Of a stretch of 9,008 nt of DNA, positions 1-6,440 are shown in pieces; position 1 is the stretch's first letter, and every line of letters starts with the position of its first letter. Origin of the DNA: Solirubrobacteraceae bacterium (GTDB lineage: Bacteria; Actinomycetota; Thermoleophilia; Solirubrobacterales; Solirubrobacteraceae); NCBI GenBank assembly GCA_016462245.1, contig JAEMTR010000047.1, positions 1-9,008 on the forward strand, written 5' to 3'. The translations under genes were made by a program, and so were the position numbers. The notes under the pieces are model-generated. The model had not been told where the DNA came from. It made no database searches and saw nothing but the letters and a program-made list of their open reading frames with translations.

Positions 1-78
1 AAGTCAAAGCATCGGTTGCCTCAAGCGAGCTGGCATCGAAACGTGACCTCGCAGAGCCTGATTTCAAAGGGCTTTTGA

Positions 79-150
79 TGGGCACGGCTGGTTTCGAACC
101 AGCGACCTCTCGCGTGTGAAGCGAGCGCTCTCCCGCTGAGCTACGCGCCC
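79..150 (-). tRNA. tRNA-Val (anticodon CAC)
   Basis: On the minus strand the cloverleaf folds completely. The acceptor stem is GGGCGCG with CGTGCCC (one G-U pair). The D arm is GCTC-AGCGGGA-GAGC, the anticodon arm CTCGC-TTCACAC-GCGAG, the variable loop AGGTC, and the T arm GCTGG-TTCGAAA-CCAGC. The discriminator is A at position 79. The 7-base anticodon loop places CAC at the anticodon, which reads the valine codon GTG. CCA is not encoded; TCA follows the discriminator, so the 3' end must be added by nucleotidyltransferase. The gene lies 41 bp downstream of fbpC on the same strand, with no clear terminator between them, so read-through from the operon is possible. Confidence 0.96.
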
Positions 151-165
151 GGGAATTCGGGAGAG

Positions 166-171
166 AGTTTA
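166..171 (-). promoter_or_regulatory. Possible -10 box of the tRNA-Val gene
   Basis: Minus-strand TAAACT lies 15 bp upstream of the tRNA 5' end and fits the TAnnnT pattern of actinobacterial -10 elements. No convincing -35 is visible; that position would fall inside the GC-rich end of fbpC. Tentative. Confidence 0.35.
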
Positions 172-191
172 GAACAGTCCTCGCGCGGCAG

Positions 192-1298
192 CTACGCGCG
201 CGGCAGCGCCGTGACAGGGCCGGTTAGGCGCACTTGAAGGCGGTCTCCCGGGTGCCAGGCCGGGAAGCCGAGGCTGCGGCTGCGAACGCGGATGCCGTCG
301 TTCAGCTCAAGTGTCACGAGCTGATCATGGCCGTAGTAGACGCGCTCAACGACGACTGCCTCGCTGCCGCCGTCGTGGGCGGTTCCGACCGAGATTGATT
401 CAGGCCGGATCAGGATGTCAACGTCACCGCTCAGCTCTGGCGAAACTCTCACCTCACCGAGCGAGCATTGGGCGACCCCGCCGCTGGCTTGGCCAGGGAG
501 CGTGTCGATCTCACCGAGGAAGGAGGCGACCCAGTGGTTGGCTGGTTGGCCATAAACTTCTTCCGGCGTACCGACCTGTTCGATCCGCCCGTCGTTCATC
601 ACGGCGACCGTGTCGGCAAGGCTCAAAGCCTCCTCCTGATCGTGCGTGACCAACAGTGCTGAGACGCCTGCGGCGCGGAGGATCCGGCGAACCTCGCCGC
701 GGAGGTGCTCGCGCATCGAGGCATCAAGGTTCGAGAAGGGCTCATCGAGTAACACCACCGAGGGTGTCGGCGCCAAAGCGCGAGCCAAGGCGACGCGCTG
801 CTGCTGCCCGCCCGATAGTTCTTCCGGCCGTCGTGCTTCGAGCCCTTGCAGCCCGACCATCTTCAGCACCTTTGCGACGCGCTCACGGTCGGGGCGACGA
901 CCGAGCGCGTAGCCGACATTCTGCTCGACCGTCATGTGCGGAAAGAGCGCGTAGTCCTGAAAGACCATCGCCACGCCGCGTTTCTCGGGTGAAGTGAAGT
1001 TGGTCTCGCAGGCAACGTTTGAACCGGCCACTTCAATCGATCCGAAATCAGGGCGCTCGAAGCCGGCGATCAGGCGCAGTAGCGTCGTTTTGCCGCAGCC
1101 GCTGGGGCCGAGCAGCGCGGCAATCTCACCGGCGCGCAGGGAAAGATCTACGTGGTCAACGGCCTTCAGCGCGCCGAAGCTCTTGCTGAGCCCTTCGCAG
1201 CGGACGATTTCGGGCGCGATTCCACTTCCCCCGATTGGGCAGCCGGCAATCTGATCAACTAATGAATCCATCTCGTCCATTCTCGCAACTTTGCTCAT
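192..1298 (-). CDS. fbpC: Ferric iron ABC transporter ATP-binding protein (FbpC-like)
   Basis: This is the ATPase that drives the iron importer, 368 residues, cytoplasmic on the membrane face. Visible motifs in order: Walker A GPSGCGKTT (64-72), Q-loop Q114 in VFQDYALFPHMTV, signature LSGGQQQR (161-168), Walker B VVLLDEP (181-187), H-loop H219 in VTHDQEEA. A C-terminal TOBE-like region (about 290-365, containing ILIRPESI) is typical of the FbpC/PotA/MalK type. The ATG overlaps the fbpB stop as ATGA (1295-1298), indicating translational coupling. Roughly 30 residues precede the ABC domain, longer than usual, with other ATGs at residues 7 and 10, so the start could lie slightly downstream. Membership of the Fe3+ rather than the polyamine, sulfate or thiamine branch is inferred mainly from the neighbouring binding protein. 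Confidence 0.93.
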   Translation of the reverse strand: MSKVARMDEMDSLVDQIAGCPIGGSGIAPEIVRCEGLSKSFGALKAVDHVDLSLRAGEIAALLGPSGCGKTTLLRLIAGFERPDFGSIEVAGSNVACETNFTSPEKRGVAMVFQDYALFPHMTVEQNVGYALGRRPDRERVAKVLKMVGLQGLEARRPEELSGGQQQRVALARALAPTPSVVLLDEPFSNLDASMREHLRGEVRRILRAAGVSALLVTHDQEEALSLADTVAVMNDGRIEQVGTPEEVYGQPANHWVASFLGEIDTLPGQASGGVAQCSLGEVRVSPELSGDVDILIRPESISVGTAHDGGSEAVVVERVYYGHDQLVTLELNDGIRVRSRSLGFPAWHPGDRLQVRLTGPVTALPRA

Positions 1299-2887
1299 CG
1301 CTGCCTGCCAACCAGCAACCAGATCCCTGGCGCGGTCACTACAAGGAGTACGAGCGCCGGGATCGCTCCGCTCTCAAAGAACGAGCGCGACGACTGCTGC
1401 CAGATCACGAGCGGCAGTGTGTCAAAGCCGATCGGGGAGAGCAGAACAACGACGGGCAGCTCTTTGATCGCCGCCACAAAGACAAGCGCCGCTCCGGCGA
1501 GCATGCCGCCGCGGGTCAGTGGAATGCCGACCGTAGCCATGACTGCAAGTGGGGAGCGGCCGCTGCCGCGAGCCGCTTCTTCGAGCCGCGGCGGGATCTG
1601 AACTACCGCTGACCGCGTTGCCGTGATCGCCAACGGGAGGCAGACGATCACCATCGCAAGCACCGTCATTGGCAGTGACTGATAGAGCACCGGTACCAGC
1701 CGAATCCCAACGAAAACCATCGCCAAGGCAACGACGATTCCTGGGAGCGCGTAGCCGCTGGTTGTGAGCAGATCAACGACCCGTGAAAGCCTCCCTGGCG
1801 CCCTCGCGCCAAGCCAGGCGACTGGCAGCGCTGCGAACGCAGCCGCAGCCGCGGCCAGCCCCGCGAGCAGCAGCGAGTTACCGGCCGCCGTCGCAACTTG
1901 GCCCAAATCAACCTCGCCGGCGACGCTTTGAACCGACCAGAAGATCAGCATCCCTACGGGCAGCACGAATGAGATCAGGGCAACGGCCGCGCAGAAGCCG
2001 ACTGCCGGCCAGCGCCAGCGCCCGAGCGGGACGTCGGCCGTTATCCGTGCGCTGCCTGGCCCGACGCGATGGTAGGAACGCCGCCGACGAACGCGGCTCT
2101 CGACGGTCAGCAGCAGCAGCAGCACAAGCACCAGCAGGCCGGCCAGCGCCGCCGCGCCGGTGCGGTCAAAACTCGAGCGGTATGACTGGTAGATGACCTG
2201 CGTGAACGATTCAAAGCGGAGAATCGAAACGGCGCCGAAATCGGAGAGCGCATAGAGGCTCACCAGCAGCGCGCCGGCGCCGATCGCCGGGGTTAGCTGA
2301 GGCAGGATCACGGTGCGCGCGACTTCAAACTGCGAGCGCCCCATGCCGTGGGCTGCGTCTTCAAGCGCCGGGTCGAGCCTGCGCATCGCGGCCCGCACCG
2401 GCAGCAGAACGAGCGGAAAGGTGAAGAGAGTGAGAACGATCCAAGCGCCGCTGAAGCCGTAGATGCTGGGCAGCTGCTCAACCCCCAGCAGCTTTTGCAG
2501 CTCGCCGCGCGGGCCAAAGGCGGAGACAAAGAGATAGGCGCCGATGTAGCTTGGGATAACCAGCGGGAGCACCGAAAGAACGGTCCAGCCGCGGCGCCAG
2601 GGAAGGTCGCTGCGACCGGTCAGCCAGGCCAGCGGCACGGCAAGGAGCGTGGCGGTGAAGCCGACGGCGACGGCCAGCGCGAGGCTGCGGAGCAGCAGCC
2701 GCAGCGTTCCCTGCCGCCAGATTGCTTGCCAAGCAGCGGCTGGCTCGCCAAGAATGACGATGAACAGATAGACGATCGGGACGGCACAGACAGCGGCGAC
2801 GAGGCCAGCCGTCAGAAGCGTAAGCGGCGAAACGCCGCGCAACGCAAATCCACCAGCGACCGGCAGCCGGTTGGCGTGTGTTGCCAT
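1295..2887 (-). CDS. fbpB: Ferric iron ABC transporter permease (fused, FbpB-like)
   Basis: This integral membrane permease of 530 residues forms the iron channel. It is a fusion of two binding-protein-dependent transport domains, as is usual for FbpB/SfuB/ThiP-type permeases. Each half has its own EAA loop that docks on the ATPase: EDAAHGMGRSQFEVA (from 176) and EEAARGSGRSPLAVM (from 436). Many hydrophobic segments are visible, for example about 20-46, 66-90, 100-123, 145-165, 200-222, 243-261, 295-320, 333-358, 376-398, 405-422, 458-485 and 505-526. An Arg-rich linker (265-272) separates the halves. The gene begins 3 bp after the fbpA stop and its stop overlaps the fbpC ATG, so the three genes form one operon. 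The start is ATG, with a GGGGTG stretch 9 bp upstream. Confidence 0.93.
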   Translation of the reverse strand: MATHANRLPVAGGFALRGVSPLTLLTAGLVAAVCAVPIVYLFIVILGEPAAAWQAIWRQGTLRLLLRSLALAVAVGFTATLLAVPLAWLTGRSDLPWRRGWTVLSVLPLVIPSYIGAYLFVSAFGPRGELQKLLGVEQLPSIYGFSGAWIVLTLFTFPLVLLPVRAAMRRLDPALEDAAHGMGRSQFEVARTVILPQLTPAIGAGALLVSLYALSDFGAVSILRFESFTQVIYQSYRSSFDRTGAAALAGLLVLVLLLLLTVESRVRRRRSYHRVGPGSARITADVPLGRWRWPAVGFCAAVALISFVLPVGMLIFWSVQSVAGEVDLGQVATAAGNSLLLAGLAAAAAAFAALPVAWLGARAPGRLSRVVDLLTTSGYALPGIVVALAMVFVGIRLVPVLYQSLPMTVLAMVIVCLPLAITATRSAVVQIPPRLEEAARGSGRSPLAVMATVGIPLTRGGMLAGAALVFVAAIKELPVVVLLSPIGFDTLPLVIWQQSSRSFFESGAIPALVLLVVTAPGIWLLVGRQR

Positions 2888-2890
2888 CGC

Positions 2891-3934
2891 CTAGAGCACC
2901 CCGGTCTCCTGCAGCAGCTCCTGCGTGCCTTGCAGGTCGCTGAGGTCAGACAGGTCAAGCTGAGGCTGCTTGATGCTGCTCAGTGGCGGCAACGACGGAT
3001 CTTGAGCGATGCCCTTCACGAGCGGGTATTCACCGGTCTCCTCGGCGAAGTATTGCTGCTGCGGGTCGGCGAGTAGGAAGCTCGCGAACTGCTCGGCCGC
3101 CGTCTGTTGCTTTGACGCCTCCGGGATGCCAAGTCCAGCCACGTTGATCAGCGTTCCGACGTCGCCGTCGGTGAAGAAGTGGAGCTTGACGGGATAGGTG
3201 TCGCCGTCGGCTTCACCCTCCTTTATTGCTTCGAGAATGTAGTAGTGGTTGATCAGCCCGACTTCGATCTCGCCGTCGGCGATCGCGTCGCGGATGATGC
3301 CGTTCTTCTCATAGGAGCGAGTCCCGTTGGCCTTCATCTGCTCCAGCCACTGCTTTGTCTTCGCCTCGCCTTCGCTCAGCCTCATCGCGGTGACGAAAGA
3401 CTGGAACGAAGCGTTTGCTGGCGCCCAACCGACCTTCCCTTTCCAGCGCGGCTCGGTTAGATCGAAGACCGATTTCGGCAGCTCGCTGGGAGCGAGCGAG
3501 CGGCTGTCGTATCCGAGCACGCGCACGCGGCCGCTGGTGCCGACCCAGTCGCCTTGGGCTGAGCGGAAAGCGCTCGGCACGCGGTCAAGGATTGAGCTTG
3601 GGAGCTCCCTGAGCAGTTTTGCTTCTTGCAACGCGCCGAGCGCGCCGGCATCTTGGCTGAAGAAGATTCCTGCTGGGGTCTGGCCACCTTCTTCGCGGAT
3701 TGTTGCTGCCAGTTCAGCGCTGTCGCCGTAGCGGACCTCAACTGTGGTGCCAGGGTTCTCTTTTTTGAACGTTTCAATCAGCGGCCCGACGTATTCTTCG
3801 TCGCGGCCCGAATAGATCGTCAAGCTCTTGCCGTCTCCGGAGCCGCCGCCATCGGCCTCGCCGCAGCCGGAGGCCGCACCGATCGCGATGATCGCCAGTG
3901 GCAGTAGGGCGAGGCGTGTTGCTTTCGAATTCAC
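2891..3934 (-). CDS. fbpA: Ferric iron-binding lipoprotein (FbpA-like)
   Basis: This is the substrate-binding component of the iron importer, 347 residues, lipid-anchored on the outer face of the membrane. I chose GTG 3934 because a hydrophobic signal peptide with lipobox ASGC (Cys24) follows at once, after SKATR, and GGGAG lies 8 bp upstream. The frame stays open to ATG 4078, but that would add 48 residues of non-signal sequence. The mature domain opens with LTIYSGRDEEYVGPL (38-52), typical of FbpA-type Fe3+ binders. It carries INHYY (228-232), whose adjacent tyrosines match the iron-coordinating Tyr pair of FbpA. The C-terminal part, with PEASKQQTAAEQF and YPLVKGI, also fits the family. fbpB follows after 3 bp. 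Thiamine or phosphonate binding is less likely given the Tyr pair. Confidence 0.92.
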   Translation of the reverse strand: MNSKATRLALLPLAIIAIGAASGCGEADGGGSGDGKSLTIYSGRDEEYVGPLIETFKKENPGTTVEVRYGDSAELAATIREEGGQTPAGIFFSQDAGALGALQEAKLLRELPSSILDRVPSAFRSAQGDWVGTSGRVRVLGYDSRSLAPSELPKSVFDLTEPRWKGKVGWAPANASFQSFVTAMRLSEGEAKTKQWLEQMKANGTRSYEKNGIIRDAIADGEIEVGLINHYYILEAIKEGEADGDTYPVKLHFFTDGDVGTLINVAGLGIPEASKQQTAAEQFASFLLADPQQQYFAEETGEYPLVKGIAQDPSLPPLSSIKQPQLDLSDLSDLQGTQELLQETGVL

Positions 3935-3942
3935 AGTGGTTG

Positions 3943-3947
3943 CTCCC
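3943..3947 (-). promoter_or_regulatory. Ribosome binding site of fbpA, decides the GTG start
   Basis: Minus-strand GGGAG lies 8 bp before GTG 3934. It supports this start over the upstream ATG at 4078, and agrees with the signal peptide beginning right after it. Confidence 0.7.
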
Positions 3948-3962
3948 GCATTTATGGCTGAG

Positions 3963-3976
3963 TTAGGGCGCCCTAA
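3963..3976. promoter_or_regulatory. 14-bp perfect palindrome, likely DtxR/IdeR-type iron operator
   Basis: TTAGGGCGCCCTAA equals its own reverse complement. It lies in the 136-bp gap between fbpA and the divergent gene at 4071, 28 bp from the fbpA start. The half-sites TTAGG/CCTAA match the outer halves of the 19-bp DtxR/IdeR consensus as I recall it (TTAGGTTAGSCTAACCTAA), though the spacer is 4 rather than 9 bp. It overlaps a possible fbpA -10 (TATTAG, 3973-3978, minus strand), a position suited to iron-dependent repression. The palindrome is seen directly; the regulator is inferred. Confidence 0.55.
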
Positions 3977-4057
3977 TAGCGCGCCAAGCGAATTTAGCAG
4001 AAAACCAACCGCAGCAGTCGGGATGACATTCTTTGGGCAGCCGTCCGCTGATCTACT

Positions 4058-4063
4058 TACCGT
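4058..4063 (+). promoter_or_regulatory. Possible -10 box for the gene at 4071 (leaderless)
   Basis: TACCGT fits TAnnnT and ends 7 bp before the ATG at 4071, so transcription would begin at or beside the start codon. No Shine-Dalgarno sequence is present before this ATG. TACTTA at 4054-4059 is an alternative -10. No clear -35 is visible. Confidence 0.35.
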
Positions 4064-4070
4064 TTCAGCC

Positions 4071-4661
4071 ATGTCCACTCAGCCTCCGTCGGAAGACCCA
4101 ACTCAGCAGTACAACCCGCAGCAGGGTGGCCAGCCGCCTGAAGGTGGCGGCAGCAACCCGTGGCCTTGGGTGCTCGGTGCAGTCGCGATCATCGTTGTCG
4201 GCGTGATCGTCGCGATCCTGATTACCGGCGGTAGCGATTCGTCGAGCTCAACCGATGCTTCGGTCACAACGCCGGTAACGACGCTGACGACGAAGACGGC
4301 CACCTCGACCCCGACGACGACGGTCGCTCCTACGACGACAACGACAACTACCACCGCCCCGATCAACATCACGCGAACCTGCACCGTCAACAACATCGCC
4401 GGCGTTGTTGGCGGCAGTACGGTCGCGAACGTCAACGCGACCGACGTGCCTAGCTCGCAGACCGCGCTGGCAAGCTGTGATGCGGCGAGCGCGCTAGTCA
4501 AGGGAGTCGCCCGCACGCAGGCTGAGCAGCCAGTGACCGTCCAAGGTTCGCAGTGCACTCCATCGGTTAGTGGCAGCACCGCAAAATGGACCTGCGTTGA
4601 AAACGGCGCCGATTCAGCGCTTACGATCACTACCAAGTTCCCGCTCACCTACACCAACTAA
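4071..4661 (+). CDS. One-helix membrane protein with Thr-rich stalk and four-Cys outer domain
   Basis: A 196-residue protein of unknown function; I do not recognise the family. Residues 1-28 are a Pro/Gln/Gly-rich head without Lys or Arg. SNPWPWV then leads into one hydrophobic helix (about 31-52, ending ITGG). A Ser/Thr stalk follows (55-97, including eight Thr in a row), then a domain of about 100 residues with four cysteines (104, 136, 162, 175) that could form two disulfides. The layout suggests a signal-anchor protein with the stalk and domain outside, and the stalk could be O-glycosylated; both points are inference. The frame is open back to 3828, but the upstream part overlaps fbpA and its control region, so ATG 4071 is chosen. 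The downstream gene is a paralogue of the first half. Confidence 0.8.
   Translation: MSTQPPSEDPTQQYNPQQGGQPPEGGGSNPWPWVLGAVAIIVVGVIVAILITGGSDSSSSTDASVTTPVTTLTTKTATSTPTTTVAPTTTTTTTTAPINITRTCTVNNIAGVVGGSTVANVNATDVPSSQTALASCDAASALVKGVARTQAEQPVTVQGSQCTPSVSGSTAKWTCVENGADSALTITTKFPLTYTN
4254..4361 (+). repeat. Low-complexity Thr-codon tract (ACG/ACC/ACA), first copy
   Basis: This stretch encodes residues 62-97 of the first stalk protein, mostly threonine, with runs of ACG/ACA triplets around 4318-4350. It is a coding triplet repeat, imperfect at the DNA level. Similar composition recurs in the next gene. Confidence 0.6.
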
Positions 4662-4665
4662 AGGA
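4661..4665 (+). promoter_or_regulatory. Ribosome binding site of the gene at 4674
   Basis: AAGGA begins on the last base of the upstream stop codon and ends 8 bp before ATG 4674. This fixes the start and shows that the two stalk genes are read from one transcript. The first gene of the pair lacks such a site. Confidence 0.7.
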
Positions 4666-4673
4666 AACACCTA

Positions 4674-4961
4674 ATGGCCACGCAGCCCCCGCAGGATCCA
4701 AACCAGCCCGTTTACCAGCAGGCCCCCGGCGGGCAGCCGCCGCAGAAGAGCAACCCTTGGCCGTGGGTGATGGGAGCTGTTGCGATCATCGTCGCGGGAG
4801 TAATTGCCGCGCTGGTAATTACCGGCGGAAACAGTGACAGCAACACGGTTTCGACAACTCAGACGATCCCGACGATCACGAACACGACGATCACGACGAC
4901 GACGGCACCGCCGACGACGATCACGACGACGACAACGACGCCGACCGTTACAACGCCTTAA
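4674..4961 (+). CDS. Short paralogous one-helix membrane protein with Thr-rich tail
   Basis: A 95-residue protein of unknown function. It repeats the layout of its upstream neighbour: a Pro/Gln-rich head, QPPQKSNPWPWVMG leading into a hydrophobic helix (about 29-50, ending ITGG), then a tail (52-95) that is almost all Thr with Ile, Pro and Val. It stops there and has no cysteine domain. No lost domain can be read after the stop, because the next gene ends only 9 bp further on, on the other strand. Lys25 just before the helix fits a cytoplasmic head and an external tail. The gene has a good ribosome binding site and starts 12 bp after the first gene, so the pair is probably a tandem duplication with loss, or never gain, of the outer domain. 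Role unknown. Confidence 0.75.
   Translation: MATQPPQDPNQPVYQQAPGGQPPQKSNPWPWVMGAVAIIVAGVIAALVITGGNSDSNTVSTTQTIPTITNTTITTTTAPPTTITTTTTTPTVTTP
4845..4958 (+). repeat. Low-complexity Thr-codon tract, second copy
   Basis: This stretch encodes residues 58-95 of the short paralogue. It is denser than the first tract, with runs of ACG triplets broken by ATC codons (around 4872-4945). Such triplet repeats can change length by slippage. Confidence 0.6.
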
Positions 4962-4970
4962 CCGCGGAGC

Positions 4971-6434
4971 TCAGCCTGGCGGCGCAGCGCAGCGCTGATA
5001 GACCAGCCACGATCGGTTGCCGCCAGCCAGTTTGAAGTTCGCCGGGGGCGGGGCCACGCTTCGGTTCAGGTCGCGTGGATCAAGGATGTAGTCGCTCGCG
5101 ACCTTTGGGGTTGCGGCGGCGATGAATACGCCTGACCGCTGCCGCTTGTCGGCGGCGCTGAAGATCTGCTCGGCAGGCAGATCGGTCCACAGCGCCAGCA
5201 GCGGCACGGGACGGTGGTTGGGGACCGAGATTGGCGCACAGGATTGGCTGATCAGCGCCGGGGGGCGCTCCACGAGCGCGCGAAGATCATCTTGAATCTG
5301 CTCTTGGCGTTCGAGCGCGTAGCGCAAGTTTGAGATCCGACTGACCTGCGCCGGCGTGAAGACGATTAGCAGCAGGATCGTCACGACGGCAAACCAAGCC
5401 CACGGCCTGCGCCGCTTGTCGCCCGCAGCCAGCGAACGCCAGCCGAAGACGCCGGCGCCGCAGAAGATCGCGCCGATAACCGATGGCAGCAGCAGGTAAC
5501 GCCCAAGCACTGGCAGGCCGGCGAGCGCCAGCACCGAAAATGCTGCCAGCGCCACGAGTGCAATCAGCACCGGCGCGCGGACCCTCTCACGCAGCGCCCA
5601 AAGTGAGAACCCGAGGCCGCCGAGGGCGCCGAAGAGAACCGGTTCGCGAAGAATTTCACCGAACCGGCGCGGCGCTACCGTGACGAGCGCTTCGAGGCCG
5701 GTTGCGCGGCCGAGCTCGCGCCCATTCTGCTGCGTTTCGGTAAGCGAATAGAGCAGGTTGCCGGTTATAAGTTGGTCAGCCAGTAGCCAGACCAGCGGCC
5801 CGATAGCGGCGATCGCAAGCCAGCCGACTACCTGCCGCGGACGGTGCTCACCGCTGAACCAGAGGTAGACGATGTAGGCGGCTGAGAAGGCCCAAGCCTC
5901 GGGCCTGATAAGTCCAGCGACTGCGAGCAGAGCGAGTACCGGCCAAGCGGCACGCCGCCGCCGGCTCTCGACGAAGATCGCCGCAAGCACGAGCGCGATG
6001 TAGGGAATGTCAACAAACGCTCTCGCGCCGAAGTCCAGAAGTGGCCGCCGCGTAATCATAATGAGCGCTGCCAATACGCCAGCCCACGGTCCAAACCAGA
6101 ACGAGCCGAGCTTGTAGGTAAGCCAGACCAGTGCGCCGAGCGAGAGAAAGGCGACGACGATCACGATGTCGGTCGCGGCTACGCCGTGCACGCCGGCCAC
6201 GACCGTCTTGCTAAACGGTGCCAAGAGGATCCCGTAAAGCGTGCCGAGTGGGTGAAGTGTCGGTGTGAACGCGGCGCCGAGCTCGAGGCTGCGCCCGTCA
6301 CTTAGTTCGCGCCCCCAAACTAGCGAGTAGAGCATGTCGTAGTTGACAAGGCCGCGGCCGACGATTAGCCACGAGATTGCCGCCAGCGCGACGATCGATG
6401 CGGTTGCCTGAACTTTGCCTCGTGCGTTGCTCAT
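4971..6434 (-). CDS. Polytopic membrane protein, probable GT-C type glycosyltransferase
   Basis: A 487-residue protein with about ten to twelve hydrophobic helices, including about 11-28, 88-107, 112-128, 143-156, 164-178, 203-219, 265-282, 288-309, 314-332 and 345-361. An outer C-terminal region (362-487) follows, with two cysteines (399 and 482). The first loop has VNYDMLYSLVWGREL, with Asp33 after helix 1, where GT-C enzymes of the PMT/ArnT type place a catalytic acidic residue. LIRPEAW (176-182) also recalls these families. If so, it would transfer a sugar from a polyprenyl-phosphate donor outside the membrane; donor and acceptor are unknown. ATG 6434 lies 6 bp after the stop of the M20 peptidase gene, so the two are co-transcribed. 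The family call rests on topology and short motifs only, and a non-catalytic membrane protein cannot be excluded. Confidence 0.75.
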   Translation of the reverse strand: MSNARGKVQATASIVALAAISWLIVGRGLVNYDMLYSLVWGRELSDGRSLELGAAFTPTLHPLGTLYGILLAPFSKTVVAGVHGVAATDIVIVVAFLSLGALVWLTYKLGSFWFGPWAGVLAALIMITRRPLLDFGARAFVDIPYIALVLAAIFVESRRRRAAWPVLALLAVAGLIRPEAWAFSAAYIVYLWFSGEHRPRQVVGWLAIAAIGPLVWLLADQLITGNLLYSLTETQQNGRELGRATGLEALVTVAPRRFGEILREPVLFGALGGLGFSLWALRERVRAPVLIALVALAAFSVLALAGLPVLGRYLLLPSVIGAIFCGAGVFGWRSLAAGDKRRRPWAWFAVVTILLLIVFTPAQVSRISNLRYALERQEQIQDDLRALVERPPALISQSCAPISVPNHRPVPLLALWTDLPAEQIFSAADKRQRSGVFIAAATPKVASDYILDPRDLNRSVAPPPANFKLAGGNRSWLVYQRCAAPPG

Positions 6435-6440
6435 TTGGAT

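Noticed and set aside
1..119. Possible protein end reading into the tRNA (translation ending GTAGFEPATSRV)
   Set aside because: This peptide is what results when a tRNA gene is translated antisense. Another frame is open from base 1 to TGA at 76-78, but 25 codons are too few to support a gene. I see nothing else in 1-78.
148..161. CCCG-GGAATT-CGGG hairpin upstream of the tRNA
   Set aside because: Only four base pairs and overlaps the tRNA 5' end. Not a credible terminator.
182..206. 10-bp direct repeat CGCGCGGCAG flanking the fbpC stop codon
   Set aside because: Short and made of GC-rich low-complexity sequence. It could be chance and shows no sign of an insertion or attachment site.
2348..3076. 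242-codon plus-strand open frame
   Set aside because: Fully antisense to fbpB and fbpA, which have clear family motifs. Its translation is Arg/Gln/Ala-rich without any domain, typical of a GC-rich shadow frame.
4103..4648. 181-codon minus-strand open frame with a run of valines
   Set aside because: It mirrors the Thr-codon tract: ACG/ACC/ACA triplets give Val codons in a frame of the opposite strand. No start signal, and the plus-strand gene explains the region.
4254..4958. CRISPR-like or noncoding tandem repeat
   Set aside because: The repeats are triplets within two coding frames that encode threonine. There is no repeat-spacer organisation.
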